NCBI GenBank assembly: GCA_036278935.1
Contig: DASUKA010000108.1
Coordinates: 1-49,513, forward strand
From: DASSNR01 sp036278935
GTDB taxonomy: Bacteria; Gemmatimonadota; Gemmatimonadetes; Gemmatimonadales; Gemmatimonadaceae
DNA length: 49,513 nt
Direction of reading: 5' to 3'
The position numbers and the translations under genes are program-made. Numbering within the stretch: the stretch's first letter is position 1; each line of letters begins with the position of its first letter. Of the stretch, positions 1-9,000 are shown one piece after another. The notes under the pieces were generated by a model. That model made no database searches, was not told where the DNA came from, and saw nothing but the letters and a program-made list of their open reading frames with translations.

Positions 1-1
1 T

Positions 2-2113
2 GCAACGTCCACGCTGTTCCGTGTCCTGGGTACGCGGCCGGCGCTCGGACGGTTCTTCCTTGCCTCCGAGGATGTACCGCCACGGGGGACGAGCGTGGCG
101 GTGCTGAGCTATCGGCTCTGGATGAGCGAGTTCGGCGGCGACCGGGGCGTGCTTGGCCACCAGATATCGCTTGACGGAGATGAGTACACGGTGGTGGGGG
201 TGGCACCCCGGGGCTTCTCCGGCGTCGAGCGGGCGCCGGTGGATGTCTGGCTCCCGATGAGCACCTGCTGCCGCGGGAATCTGCCGACCTGGGCCACAAC
301 ATGGAATGCGAGCCGCGTACGCCTTGTCGGGCGGCTGCGGCCCACCGCCGATGTGCGCCTGGCCGACACGCAGATGACCGCGGCGCTCAGACACGGCTAT
401 TCAGGACACAACCCGCTGATGCACGAGGCCACGGTTTCTGCCAGGCCGCTGGGGTACACGGACGATGGGGTCGAGCCTCGCGAGGCTGGCGTGTCGCGGG
501 TCCTGTACGCGCTCTCCATCCTGATGCTGCTCGTGGCAGCCGCGAACATCGCGAACTGGCTCGTGGTCCGCGCCGTCCGGCGGCGGCGCGAGCTTGGCAT
601 CCGGCGGGCCCTCGGTGCCGGGCGCGCCCGCGTGGCCAGGCTACTCCTCACGGAGGCATTGGGCCTCGCCGTGCTTGGCGGCATCGCGGGGCTGCTGGTG
701 GGCGATTGGAGCGGTACCCTCATTGGCCGCGCGCTCTTTCCCGGTATCCCCTGGACGTCGCTGCCATTCGACGGACGAATACTGGCCTGCACGGCGGCAG
801 CGGTTCTCCTCACGGCCCTTCTCATTGGCATGCTCCCCCCGCTTCGCGCCACGCGCGACGACCTGCGCAGCTGCCTGAGCGGCGGCGAATCCGTGTCGCG
901 TGGCCGAGGCCGGCGTGTGCGGACCGTGCTGCAAGCGGCACAGGTGGCGCTCGCGGTCATCCTGCTCTCGACCACCGGGCTGTTCGTGCGCAGCCTGCTC
1001 AGGATCCGGGATCTTGATCTGGGCGTGCAGGTCGATCGCGTGGTGGTGGCCCACATCGACCTCCCGGAAGTCGAGGTCCACACGCCTGCCGAGCGACAAC
1101 GCGCCGATGTGACCGCGCAGACGCGGTTCAACGCGCTGCTGGATGCTGTGCGGCGTCTGCCCGGCGTCGAGCGTGCCAGCGTCGAGGCAGGGAGTGTGCC
1201 GTTCTTCCAAGCAGTGACGGTCCCCATTCGGCCTGCCGGCAGAAGTGCCATGCCTGCGGCGTCGGGCGGGGGACCGTACATCAGCGCCGTGTCAGCCGAC
1301 TACTTTCGGACGGTCGGCACGCCGACGATACGAGGACGTGTTTTCCGTTCGAGCGAAGGCTACGGCACGGAGCCGGTGGCGGTCGTGAACGAGACGATGG
1401 CGCGCGTCGTGTGGCCGGGGGAGAATGCGCTGGGGCAGTGCCTGGTCATACAACCCCGCCGCGCGCCCCGATGCGTGCGCGTCGTTGGGGTCGCGGCCGA
1501 TGCCCATCAATCGGGACTCCGCGAGACGCCGCCGATGCAAGTCTACGTTCCCTTCGGCCAGGAACTGCCCGAGGAGAGCTCGGCGCTGCTGGTACGCCCG
1601 ATCGGGGACGCCGAGGCGTTCGTCCATACGTTGCGCACGGCGCTCAGCCGGGCGGCGCCTGATGCGCATGTCTGGGACGTCTCACTCCTCGGGAGCAGTC
1701 TCCAGCCGCAGATTCGTCCCTGGCGCGTGGGCACGTTGGTCTTCGGACTCTTCGGCATCGCCACGCTCGCCATCGCGGGCGTGGGACTGTTCACGGTGAT
1801 GGCCTATCTGGTGGCGCAGCAACAGCACGAGCTTGGGGTGCGCATCGCGCTGGGCGCACGCAGACGGCAGATTCTGTGGATGGTCTGGAAGCGCGCGCTC
1901 GTCACCTCCGTGGTCGGTACCGGAGTCGGTGTGCTGGGCGCCCTGGCAATCGCGCCCGTCGTCCAGCCGCTGTTGTTCCAGGGCTCGGCGCGCGATCCGG
2001 TGTTGCTGACGATGGTCGCGCTTGTGCTCGCGCTCACAGCCATGGCGGCGAGCATGATGCCGGCGTTACGCGCATGTCGAGTGGACCCGGTGCTCGTGCT
2101 GCGCGGGGAGTGA
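2..2113 (+). CDS. ADOP-family duplicated ABC permease (MacB/FtsX type), 5'-truncated by window edge
   Basis: The reading frame is open from base 2, so the gene begins upstream of the window; the GTG at 95 is internal. About 703 residues are visible. In order: the end of a MacB-like periplasmic core domain, a first FtsX-type transmembrane block (around 155-275, starting near LYALSILMLLVAAANIANWL), a second periplasmic core (about 310-560) and a second FtsX block at the C-terminus. Each FtsX block carries the family's ELGIRRALGAGR or ELGVRIALGARR cytoplasmic segment. Two MacB_PCD-FtsX units in one chain define the Acidobacterial duplicated orphan permease family, which usually has about 800-900 residues. 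No ATPase lies beside it here, as expected for orphan permeases. Substrate unknown. Confidence 0.9.
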   Translation, partial: ATSTLFRVLGTRPALGRFFLASEDVPPRGTSVAVLSYRLWMSEFGGDRGVLGHQISLDGDEYTVVGVAPRGFSGVERAPVDVWLPMSTCCRGNLPTWATTWNASRVRLVGRLRPTADVRLADTQMTAALRHGYSGHNPLMHEATVSARPLGYTDDGVEPREAGVSRVLYALSILMLLVAAANIANWLVVRAVRRRRELGIRRALGAGRARVARLLLTEALGLAVLGGIAGLLVGDWSGTLIGRALFPGIPWTSLPFDGRILACTAAAVLLTALLIGMLPPLRATRDDLRSCLSGGESVSRGRGRRVRTVLQAAQVALAVILLSTTGLFVRSLLRIRDLDLGVQVDRVVVAHIDLPEVEVHTPAERQRADVTAQTRFNALLDAVRRLPGVERASVEAGSVPFFQAVTVPIRPAGRSAMPAASGGGPYISAVSADYFRTVGTPTIRGRVFRSSEGYGTEPVAVVNETMARVVWPGENALGQCLVIQPRRAPRCVRVVGVAADAHQSGLRETPPMQVYVPFGQELPEESSALLVRPIGDAEAFVHTLRTALSRAAPDAHVWDVSLLGSSLQPQIRPWRVGTLVFGLFGIATLAIAGVGLFTVMAYLVAQQQHELGVRIALGARRRQILWMVWKRALVTSVVGTGVGVLGALAIAPVVQPLLFQGSARDPVLLTMVALVLALTAMAASMMPALRACRVDPVLVLRGE

Positions 2114-2554
2114 TAGTCGGGTCCGTGATGGCCAGCCGGACGAAGTAGCGCGCCGGGCGCCGCGTGCGGTCCGGCGCAGCCATCGAGCGACGTACCCCAG
2201 CACCGCTCTCCTCACCTCCGCCATCTCGCCCGAATCGACTCGGCCACGCTCGGGAACCGTGCGGGAACGACACGTGCCGTGTGCGAAGCGGCCGAGGGGG
2301 CCCTGGCGGCTAGAGCCGACTGCCGACACCTACCACGCGTCTGACGAGCAGCCTCGCGCCGCGAGCACCGTCGCGAGAGACGCCCCGCGGCGCCGATCGT
2401 CATGCGAAGGGTGCCGCCGCGGATCAGTTCGGGGCTCGCGGATCAGTGCGAGGCTGTGGTCGCCATACCAGACGGCGCGTTAAGCGGGAACGTCTGTAGG
2501 CCCTGCGGGGTCCAATGAGCGGGAACTGTGGACACGGTGCGAGCCATCTGAAGA

Positions 2555-2588
2555 AGCGCCCCTCGCGACCATCGCGGTGAGGGGCGCT
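2555..2588. terminator. Inverted repeat, possible terminator hairpin
   Basis: AGCGCCCCTC (2555-2564) pairs perfectly with GAGGGGCGCT (2579-2588). The loop can extend the stem with GCG/CGC. No T-run follows on the plus strand; TTCTTC follows on the minus strand. It may end transcription from the permease gene or be a mobile-element remnant. Confidence 0.4.
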
Positions 2589-2688
2589 GCTGCGAGGACG
2601 AGCGAGCGTCAGAGGGAGCGCCGCGTGGACGAGGTGGGCGATGGTGGCGGGGTAACGGCAGGACCGGTGACTCGCGCCCGGCCGTACG

Positions 2689-2719
2689 TTGACAGCGGTC
2701 GGGCCGCGAGTGAATTTAT
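2689..2719 (+). promoter_or_regulatory. Putative promoter of the response-regulator gene
   Basis: A perfect TTGACA (2689-2694) is followed after 17-19 bases by an AT-rich patch, GAATTTAT (2712-2719), the only such patch in this GC-rich spacer. It ends 24 bases before the GTG start at 2744. The -35 match is strong; the -10 is poor. Confidence 0.4.
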
Positions 2720-2743
2720 CACGCCTCAAGTGAAGCATAAAAC

Positions 2744-3664
2744 GTGAGTTACGTTGTTTGTGTCGACGATAACGAGGACATGCGCCTGATGCTGCGCGAG
2801 GTCCTCGCATCGGCGGGGCACGAGGTGGATCTGGCCACCGATGGGCTGTCGGCGCTTGCTGCCATCCAGGAGCGGGAGCCCGACATCCTCGTGCTGGACC
2901 TCGTCATGCCTGGCATGTCGGGGATCGAGGTGGCGCGCGCCATCAAGCGGAATCCGTTCACGGCCCGCATTCCCGTGCTCATGCTCACGGCCCGTGGCGA
3001 CATCGAGAACAAGATGGCCGCCTTCGAAGCGGGCGCCGATGACTATCTGGCCAAGCCGTTCGATCCGCGCGAGCTGAGAGCGCGCGTAGTCGCGTTGCTG
3101 CGTCTGGTCCGTCGTGAAGGTGATCGAAACCCCACCAGCGGACTGCCGGGGGGGAAGGCCATCGAGGAGGAGATCGCGCGTCGCGCGGCGCTCAAGGAGC
3201 CGTTCGCCATCTGCTACATCGATCTCGACAACTTCAAGCCCTTCGCGGATACCTACGGCTTCAGCGTGGCCGACATGGTGATCCGCGACATGGGTGCGGC
3301 GGTCCGCAGCGCGGTGGAGGCGGCGGGGAAGCCGAGCGACTTCGTCGGCCACATCGGCGGCGACGACTTCATCGTCGTCACCAGCACGGAGGACGCGGAG
3401 GCGGTGGCGCGCGATTGCGCCGAGCGATTCGTGCATGTGGCGGCGCGCGCGGTGGGGGAAGAAGCGGTGACGCGCGGCAGCTTCACGGGGATCGACCGCG
3501 AGGGGCGGGCGCGGGAGTTTCCGATCGCGCGGCTCTCGGTGGCCGTGCTACGCGTGAATCCGGACCGGTGGATCTCCACGAGCCACATCGGCGCGCTGGC
3601 CGCGGAGATGAAGCGGCGCGCGAAGCATCGGGGGCCAGGCACCATCCTCGTCGAGGCGGTGTAG
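2744..3664 (+). CDS. Response regulator with degenerate GGDEF domain
   Basis: 306 residues. Residues 1-118 are a receiver domain with acidic residues near D8/D9, phospho-acceptor D52 in LVLDLVMPG and K104 in LAKPF. Residues about 130-300 are a GGDEF-fold domain whose signature reads GGDDF (205-209) instead of GG[DE]EF. The upstream DLDNFKPFADTYGF segment matches the metal- and substrate-binding region of diguanylate cyclases. Loss of the signature glutamate predicts weak or no cyclic-di-GMP synthesis, so it may be a sensor or effector; this is inference. The GTG start at 2744 begins the receiver strand directly (MSYVVCVDDN). The tamA-like gene follows 11 bases downstream. No histidine kinase lies nearby. 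Confidence 0.88.
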   Translation: MSYVVCVDDNEDMRLMLREVLASAGHEVDLATDGLSALAAIQEREPDILVLDLVMPGMSGIEVARAIKRNPFTARIPVLMLTARGDIENKMAAFEAGADDYLAKPFDPRELRARVVALLRLVRREGDRNPTSGLPGGKAIEEEIARRAALKEPFAICYIDLDNFKPFADTYGFSVADMVIRDMGAAVRSAVEAAGKPSDFVGHIGGDDFIVVTSTEDAEAVARDCAERFVHVAARAVGEEAVTRGSFTGIDREGRAREFPIARLSVAVLRVNPDRWISTSHIGALAAEMKRRAKHRGPGTILVEAV

Positions 3665-3675
3665 TAGCCCCATTG

Positions 3676-5940
3676 ATGCCCGTACGCGCCAGCCTCCACG
3701 TCCCTCCGCGACTCTTTTTTCTCGCCGCTCTGCTCCTCTGCCTTCCGCGCCTCGCCGCCGCGCAGGCGCTGCAATGCCAGACGGGCGACCCGGAGGTGCT
3801 CCAGGTGAAGTTCATCGGGAATCGCCTGGTTGGCGCCGACTCCCTGTCACGCGCCATCGTCACCGCTCCATCGAGCTGGGCTCGGCGCAAACTCGGGCTC
3901 CCCCTGGGCCGCAAGCGCTGCCTCGATTCGCTGGAGCTCAAGCGCGACGTCATCCGGTTGCGGCTCTTCTACCGGCAACGGGGCTACTATCGCACGGCGG
4001 TCGATCCCAGCCAGCAGACGCTTGGTCCGCACGCGGTGGGGGTAGTGTTCAATATCGCCGAGGGGCCGCCGGTGATCATCGACAGCCTCGCGATCGCGGG
4101 CCTCGACACCGCGCGGAATGGCAAGCGACTGATGCAGTTTCTGCTCCCATTCAAGGGCGGCGTCTTCAACCGGCTCCTTCTGGCGCAGGCCATCGATACG
4201 GTGGTGGACCGGCTGCGGAACGACGGCTACGCGAGGGCGCAGGAGCCGCTGCGCAACACCTTCGTCGACACGACCAACCATGCGACGGTGGAGCTCACCT
4301 TTCTCCCGGGGCGCATCTACCGCATCGGGAAGATCATCTTCGACATCCGCCCCAACCGGCCAGACACCACTGTTCGGATTGCGCCCTCCACGGTCCGCAA
4401 GCTGCTGGCCTTTCAGACGGGGGATCTCTACCGGCAACGGGATATCCTGACGAGCCAGCGCGACCTCTACCAGCTGGAGACATACAGCCATGTGTCGCTG
4501 GGGATCGCGCCGGACAGCCTGGACAGTCCCACGGACAGTCTGCTCACCATGGTGGCGCAGCTGAGCGAGGCGAAGATGCACAGCATCCGCCTGGGTGCGG
4601 GGTGGGCGACGCTCGACTGCTTTCGCGCGCAGGGGCGGTTCGTCGACCGCGATTTTCTGGGCGGCGCGCGCCGGCTGGAGCTCTCGGCGCGTCTGTCGAA
4701 GATCGGGGTGGGAAAGCCGCTGGACGGCTTCCCCGGGCTGTGCACGGGGAATGTGCGCCGCGATGTCTTCAGCAGGAAGCTCAACTACTCCGTGAGCGCC
4801 ACCTTCCGCCCGCCGGCGCTCTTCGGGATGCGCTACGTGCCGTCGCTCACCATCTACAGTCAGCGCCAGTCCGAGTTCAACGCCTTTCTGCGCTACACCC
4901 CGGTGGGCGGCATCGCGTCGATCACCCGCGATGTGGCGCCGCGTACGCCGCTCACGCTCTCGTACCAGATCGAATACGGCCGCACGGAGGCGGACGAGGC
5001 GATCTTCTGCCAGGTGTTCAACGTGTGCAATCTGGCGGACATCGCCCGCCTGCAGGACAACCACAGCTTGCGCGTGGCGAGCCTGAGCCTGGTGCGCGAC
5101 CGGTCGGACAACCCGCTCAATCCCACCACGGGCTCGCAGATGCGCGCTGAATTCCGCTCGGGGGCCACCGCGGTGGGTGCGGAGACGCCCGAGGGGCAGA
5201 AGTCGCATCTCCGCTTCAACAAGTTGCTGGGCGAGGCGTCGGTGTACCGGCCCATCGGCACATCATCGGTGCTGGCCGCGCACCTGCAGCTGGGTGCGGT
5301 GCTTGATGGGTGGTCGCTGCACGGGGCATCGCACTTCGTGCCCCCGGAGGAGCGGCTGTATGCCGGCGGGCCGAACTCGGTGCGTGGCTACAATCAGAAT
5401 CAACTCGGGTCGGTGGTGTACGTGGTGGATACCTTCGCGATCTCCGCGGATTCCGCGGGCGCGACGCGGTACGAGGCGACGCCGGCGAATTCCACGGTGG
5501 AGCGCTTCTCGCCGACCGGCGGCAACACGCTCCTGGTGGGGAATCTGGAGCTTCGGACTCCGTCGCCGGTGCTGCACGACATCGCGCACCTGGCGCTGTT
5601 CGTGGACGTGGGCGACATCTGGAACCGCGGGCGCGAAGCGGCGTCGTTCGGTGACATCAAGGTCACGCCTGGTGTGGGGGTGCGCGTCGCCTCGCCGGTC
5701 GGACCGCTGCGCCTCGACGTGGGGTACAATCGTTACTCGCAGCCGGCGGGCTCCGCCTATTACGTGGGCACGCTCTCGCCGGATCAGCCGCGGGTGCTTC
5801 GCTGTGTGAGTCCGGGCAATACTTTCGACGAAGGAATCACGACGAGCGGGAGCGACTGCCCGACCACGTACGCACCGCCCCAGTCGAACACGTTCCTGTC
5901 GCGATTGACTTTTCACTTCAGCATCGGGCAGGCGTTTTGA
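3676..5940 (+). CDS. TamA/BamA-like outer-membrane protein (POTRA + Omp85 barrel)
   Basis: 754 residues from ATG 3676. A hydrophobic signal peptide (about 1-30, ending LAAAQA) is followed by POTRA-like repeats (about 35-300), including VVIDSLAIAGLD and a unit ending LETYSHVSLGI. The rest is a 16-stranded Omp85 barrel. The loop-6 motif of the superfamily is visible as GGPNSVRGY, and the chain ends on an aromatic residue (HFSIGQAF), as expected for a BAM-recognised beta-signal. The next gene encodes TamB, so a TamA role in the translocation and assembly module is more likely than the essential BamA role. Omp85 members are hard to separate by eye. The frame is open far upstream into the previous gene, but only the start at 3676 gives a signal peptide. 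Confidence 0.87.
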   Translation: MPVRASLHVPPRLFFLAALLLCLPRLAAAQALQCQTGDPEVLQVKFIGNRLVGADSLSRAIVTAPSSWARRKLGLPLGRKRCLDSLELKRDVIRLRLFYRQRGYYRTAVDPSQQTLGPHAVGVVFNIAEGPPVIIDSLAIAGLDTARNGKRLMQFLLPFKGGVFNRLLLAQAIDTVVDRLRNDGYARAQEPLRNTFVDTTNHATVELTFLPGRIYRIGKIIFDIRPNRPDTTVRIAPSTVRKLLAFQTGDLYRQRDILTSQRDLYQLETYSHVSLGIAPDSLDSPTDSLLTMVAQLSEAKMHSIRLGAGWATLDCFRAQGRFVDRDFLGGARRLELSARLSKIGVGKPLDGFPGLCTGNVRRDVFSRKLNYSVSATFRPPALFGMRYVPSLTIYSQRQSEFNAFLRYTPVGGIASITRDVAPRTPLTLSYQIEYGRTEADEAIFCQVFNVCNLADIARLQDNHSLRVASLSLVRDRSDNPLNPTTGSQMRAEFRSGATAVGAETPEGQKSHLRFNKLLGEASVYRPIGTSSVLAAHLQLGAVLDGWSLHGASHFVPPEERLYAGGPNSVRGYNQNQLGSVVYVVDTFAISADSAGATRYEATPANSTVERFSPTGGNTLLVGNLELRTPSPVLHDIAHLALFVDVGDIWNRGREAASFGDIKVTPGVGVRVASPVGPLRLDVGYNRYSQPAGSAYYVGTLSPDQPRVLRCVSPGNTFDEGITTSGSDCPTTYAPPQSNTFLSRLTFHFSIGQAF

Positions 5941-5943
5941 CTA

Positions 5944-6058
5944 CAGTGAGTCAGTTGTTCAGTGAGTCAGGAACGGCTTGCGAGGCGAGGGACACTTGCC
6001 CTGCAGCCCTTCCTGACCGACAGACCGACAGACCAACTGACCGACTGATCTACTGACC
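5944..6058. repeat. Modular low-complexity repeat, CTGACCGAC type, inverted
   Basis: This fills the spacer between the tamA-like and tamB genes. CAGTGAGTCAG occurs twice on the left (5944-5954, 5960-5970). Tandem GACCGACA units and CTGACCGACTG lie on the right (6014-6050). TCAGGAA (5967-5973) pairs with TTCCTGA (6010-6016), so the unit can fold back on itself. Related sequence occurs at 19021-19060 and inside tgt. Confidence 0.75.
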
Positions 6059-6067
6059 TCCTCCCCC

Positions 6068-9000
6068 ATGTCCCGCCGTCGCGTCGTCGCCATCGTCAGC
6101 GCCAGCATGATCCTCTTCTTCGGGGTCATCGCGGGGCTGATCGTGGTGTCGCTCACGCAGACGAGTGCCGGGCGGGGCTGGGTCCGCCGCAACCTGATGG
6201 CGCTCGTGAACGCGCGGCTCTCCGGGCGTGGCACCGTCTACCTGGGTCGGCTGAGCGGCGGGTGGCTCACGCAGCTGGTCATCGATTCGGTGGCCATTCG
6301 CGATGCCGAGGATTCGCTGTTCGTCAGCACGGGGCGTGTGCGGCTCCATTACGATCCGCGCGATCTGGCTGACGGTCGGCTGCTCGTCTCCTCGCTCGAG
6401 GTGGACCATCCGGTCGTGAATCTCCGACGCCACGCCGATCGGGACTGGAACTTCCGACGCATCTTCCCCCACGGAGATTCCACGCGCACTCCGCGGCAGC
6501 GCTCCTTCGGCGACTTCGTGATGATCGACAGCCTGGTGGTGCACCACGGCACGGTCATCCTCACCATGCCGTGGCATCCGGATCCGTGGCTGCGTGGCAA
6601 GGCCCGCGACAGCGCCATCGTGGCCGAGCTCGTCTCCCCCGATCATCATGTGCGCCCGACGAGCGAAGGGCTCAAGAAGACGATCCGGTGGACCGGGCTC
6701 GAGCTGCGCTCGCCCAGCGCGCGCCTGGCCGACCCAGACAGCGCGGGGCAGCACATCGTGATCGGCTCCGCAACGGTGCGCGAGGATGACCCGCCGCTCG
6801 ATGTCCACGATCTGCGTGGCGACGTACGGCTGCTGGGCGACACCGCGTGGCTGTTCATCCATCACTTCGATCTCCCCGCGTCCACCGGACGTGCCAGCGG
6901 CACCATCGAGTGGGGAGGAGACGAGCCCACGCGGTATGCGGTGCGCATCATCGGGGATTCCGCGTCGCTGCGCGACATGGACTGGGTGTATCCCACGCTC
7001 CCCACCAGCGGGAGCGGGACGCTCGAAGTGGACATTCACAATGACCCGAGCGACCTCCATGTCCTCGACTACGCCCTCCGCAAGATGGATGTCCGCTCCA
7101 CGAGGTCGCGCCTCAGCGGCACCATGACCTTCGTGACGGGGCGTCCGATGCTCGGCGTGACTGACGTGAATCTGGCGGCGCGCCCGGTGAACTTCGATCT
7201 CCTCAGGACGCTGGCCGGCGGGCCATTCCCCGTTGACTGGCAGGGCGACATCACCGGCACCGTGCGAGGGCCAGGCGGTCCGCTCGATCGCTTCAAGGTG
7301 GATGATGCGCACTTCACCTTTGCGGATGCGCATGTTCCGGGCGCGGTCTCACGAGGCAGCGCGCATGGCGAGCTCGATATTCAGGCGCCCGCGCGCGCCG
7401 TCTTTCACGCGTTCGACGTCCAGTTCCAGACGCTCGATCTGCGGAGCATCGAGTTCCTCTTCCCTGCGTTCCCTCGGCTGGCGGGCACCGTGTTCGGCTC
7501 GGCGACGCTCGATTCGTCGTGGATGGATGTGCGGGTGAGCCATGCGGACATCACGCACCAGGATGGCGCAGGGACGCCGACGCATTTCACGGGGAGCGGC
7601 CGGGTGACCGACGCCGAGCCGTTCATGGTGTTCGATCTGGATCTCCAGGCGGATCCGCTCTCGTTCACCACGCTGGCGGGCTCCTATTCCCGGCTGCCGC
7701 TACGCGGTCCATACACCGGACCACTGCGTGTGCGGGGGACGACGCAGAATCTCGAGCTTGCCGGCTCGCTCACTGGCGCGGGCGGCACGATGGCGCTGGA
7801 CGGTCACTTCGACCTGGATGCACCCGGTTACCTCGCGCGTGCCACGGGAAGCGTGCGGAACCTGGACTTGCGGACGCTGCTGGACCGACCCGCGCTTCCC
7901 TCCACACTGCTCACCGGGTCGTTCCGGGGCGATCTGAGCGGCGATTCGCTCGCCAATCTGGCGGGGGAGCTGGCGGTCGGCCTGGAGCGCTCGCGCGTGG
8001 ATTCCACCACGTTCCTTCCGTCGGCGGCGCGCGTCACCTTTGCCGATGGCGTGATGCGCGTCGACTCGCTGGACGCGCGCGCTCCCAGCGCTCGGCTACT
8101 CGCTTCCGGCGGACTGGGGCTCATCCCCAATCGCTCGGACTCGCTGCGCTACACGGTCACGCTCGATTCGCTGGCGCTACTGCGCCCCTACCTGCCGTGG
8201 CGGAGTGCGCGGCGTGATTCCCTGGGCGGGCAGCTCGAAGTGCATGGGACGCTCGCCGGCTCCCTGCACGCTCTGTCGGCGGCCGGCACCGTGACGGGAA
8301 GCGACGTCACGGTGGGAACCATGGCGGTCGCGAACGCGGCGGGACGCTATTCCGCCGCCGGACTGCCGGCGGGAGCGCACGGCACGATCACCGCATCGCT
8401 CGACAGCATCACGGCGGGGGAACTGCACTTTGCCGATGCCACGGCGGCGCTCGCGATGTCCGACGCCGAGCATGGGAGACTGTCGCTCCGCCTTGCGGGT
8501 GACAGTGCACCGTCCGGGCGAATGCTGCATGCAGCCAGCACCATGCGGTTCGCGCGCGTTGGGCCGGGGTGGCGCGTGGCCATGGACACGCTCGGGCTGC
8601 ACATCGGCGACCACAGCTGGGCGCTGGCGGCACCGGTGCACGTGGAGTTGGATTCCACCACGGTTGTGGTGGACTCCCTCCTGCTGGGCAACGGAGCGGG
8701 CGGTCGGATTGCCATGCGCGGGCAGTTCCCCACCGATCGAGCGGTGAGCGCCTCGCTCACGGCCGACAGCGTTCCGTTGTCCGACGTGGGCGCGCTAACA
8801 CAGTCGGGCACAGAGCTGCATGGATTCGGGAACATGGCGGGCGTGATGGCCGGCACGCGCGCGCACCCGACGCTGCGGATGACCGGCCGCTTTGCCGATG
8901 CTCGCATCGGCGCGCTCCACGTGCCGATGTTCACCGTGCGCGGCAGTTACGCCAACGAGCGGCTGGATGCCGCGCTGCAGGTGCTGCGGGACAGCCAGCC

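Larger units (their letters stand above)
2114..2743. other. Non-coding stretch of 630 bp with short repeats
   Basis: No convincing gene was found on either strand; the open frames here are short, arginine-rich and resemble no family. It holds an 11-bp direct repeat CGCGGATCAGT (2418-2428 and 2437-2447), a 9-bp direct repeat AGCGGGAAC (2483-2491 and 2518-2526), a strong inverted repeat (2555-2588) and a promoter-like sequence before the next gene. The paired short repeats look like the multiple terminal repeats of some insertion sequences, so a decayed mobile-element end is possible but unproven. Confidence 0.5.

Noticed and set aside
2424..2810. 128-codon minus-strand frame in the long spacer
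   Set aside because: Arg-rich, overlaps the promoter and start of the response regulator, and shows no recognisable motif.
3774..5150. 458-codon plus-strand frame and 453-codon minus-strand frame inside the Omp85 gene
   Set aside because: Both are alternative-frame shadows; the Omp85 frame has signal peptide, POTRA and VRGY motifs.
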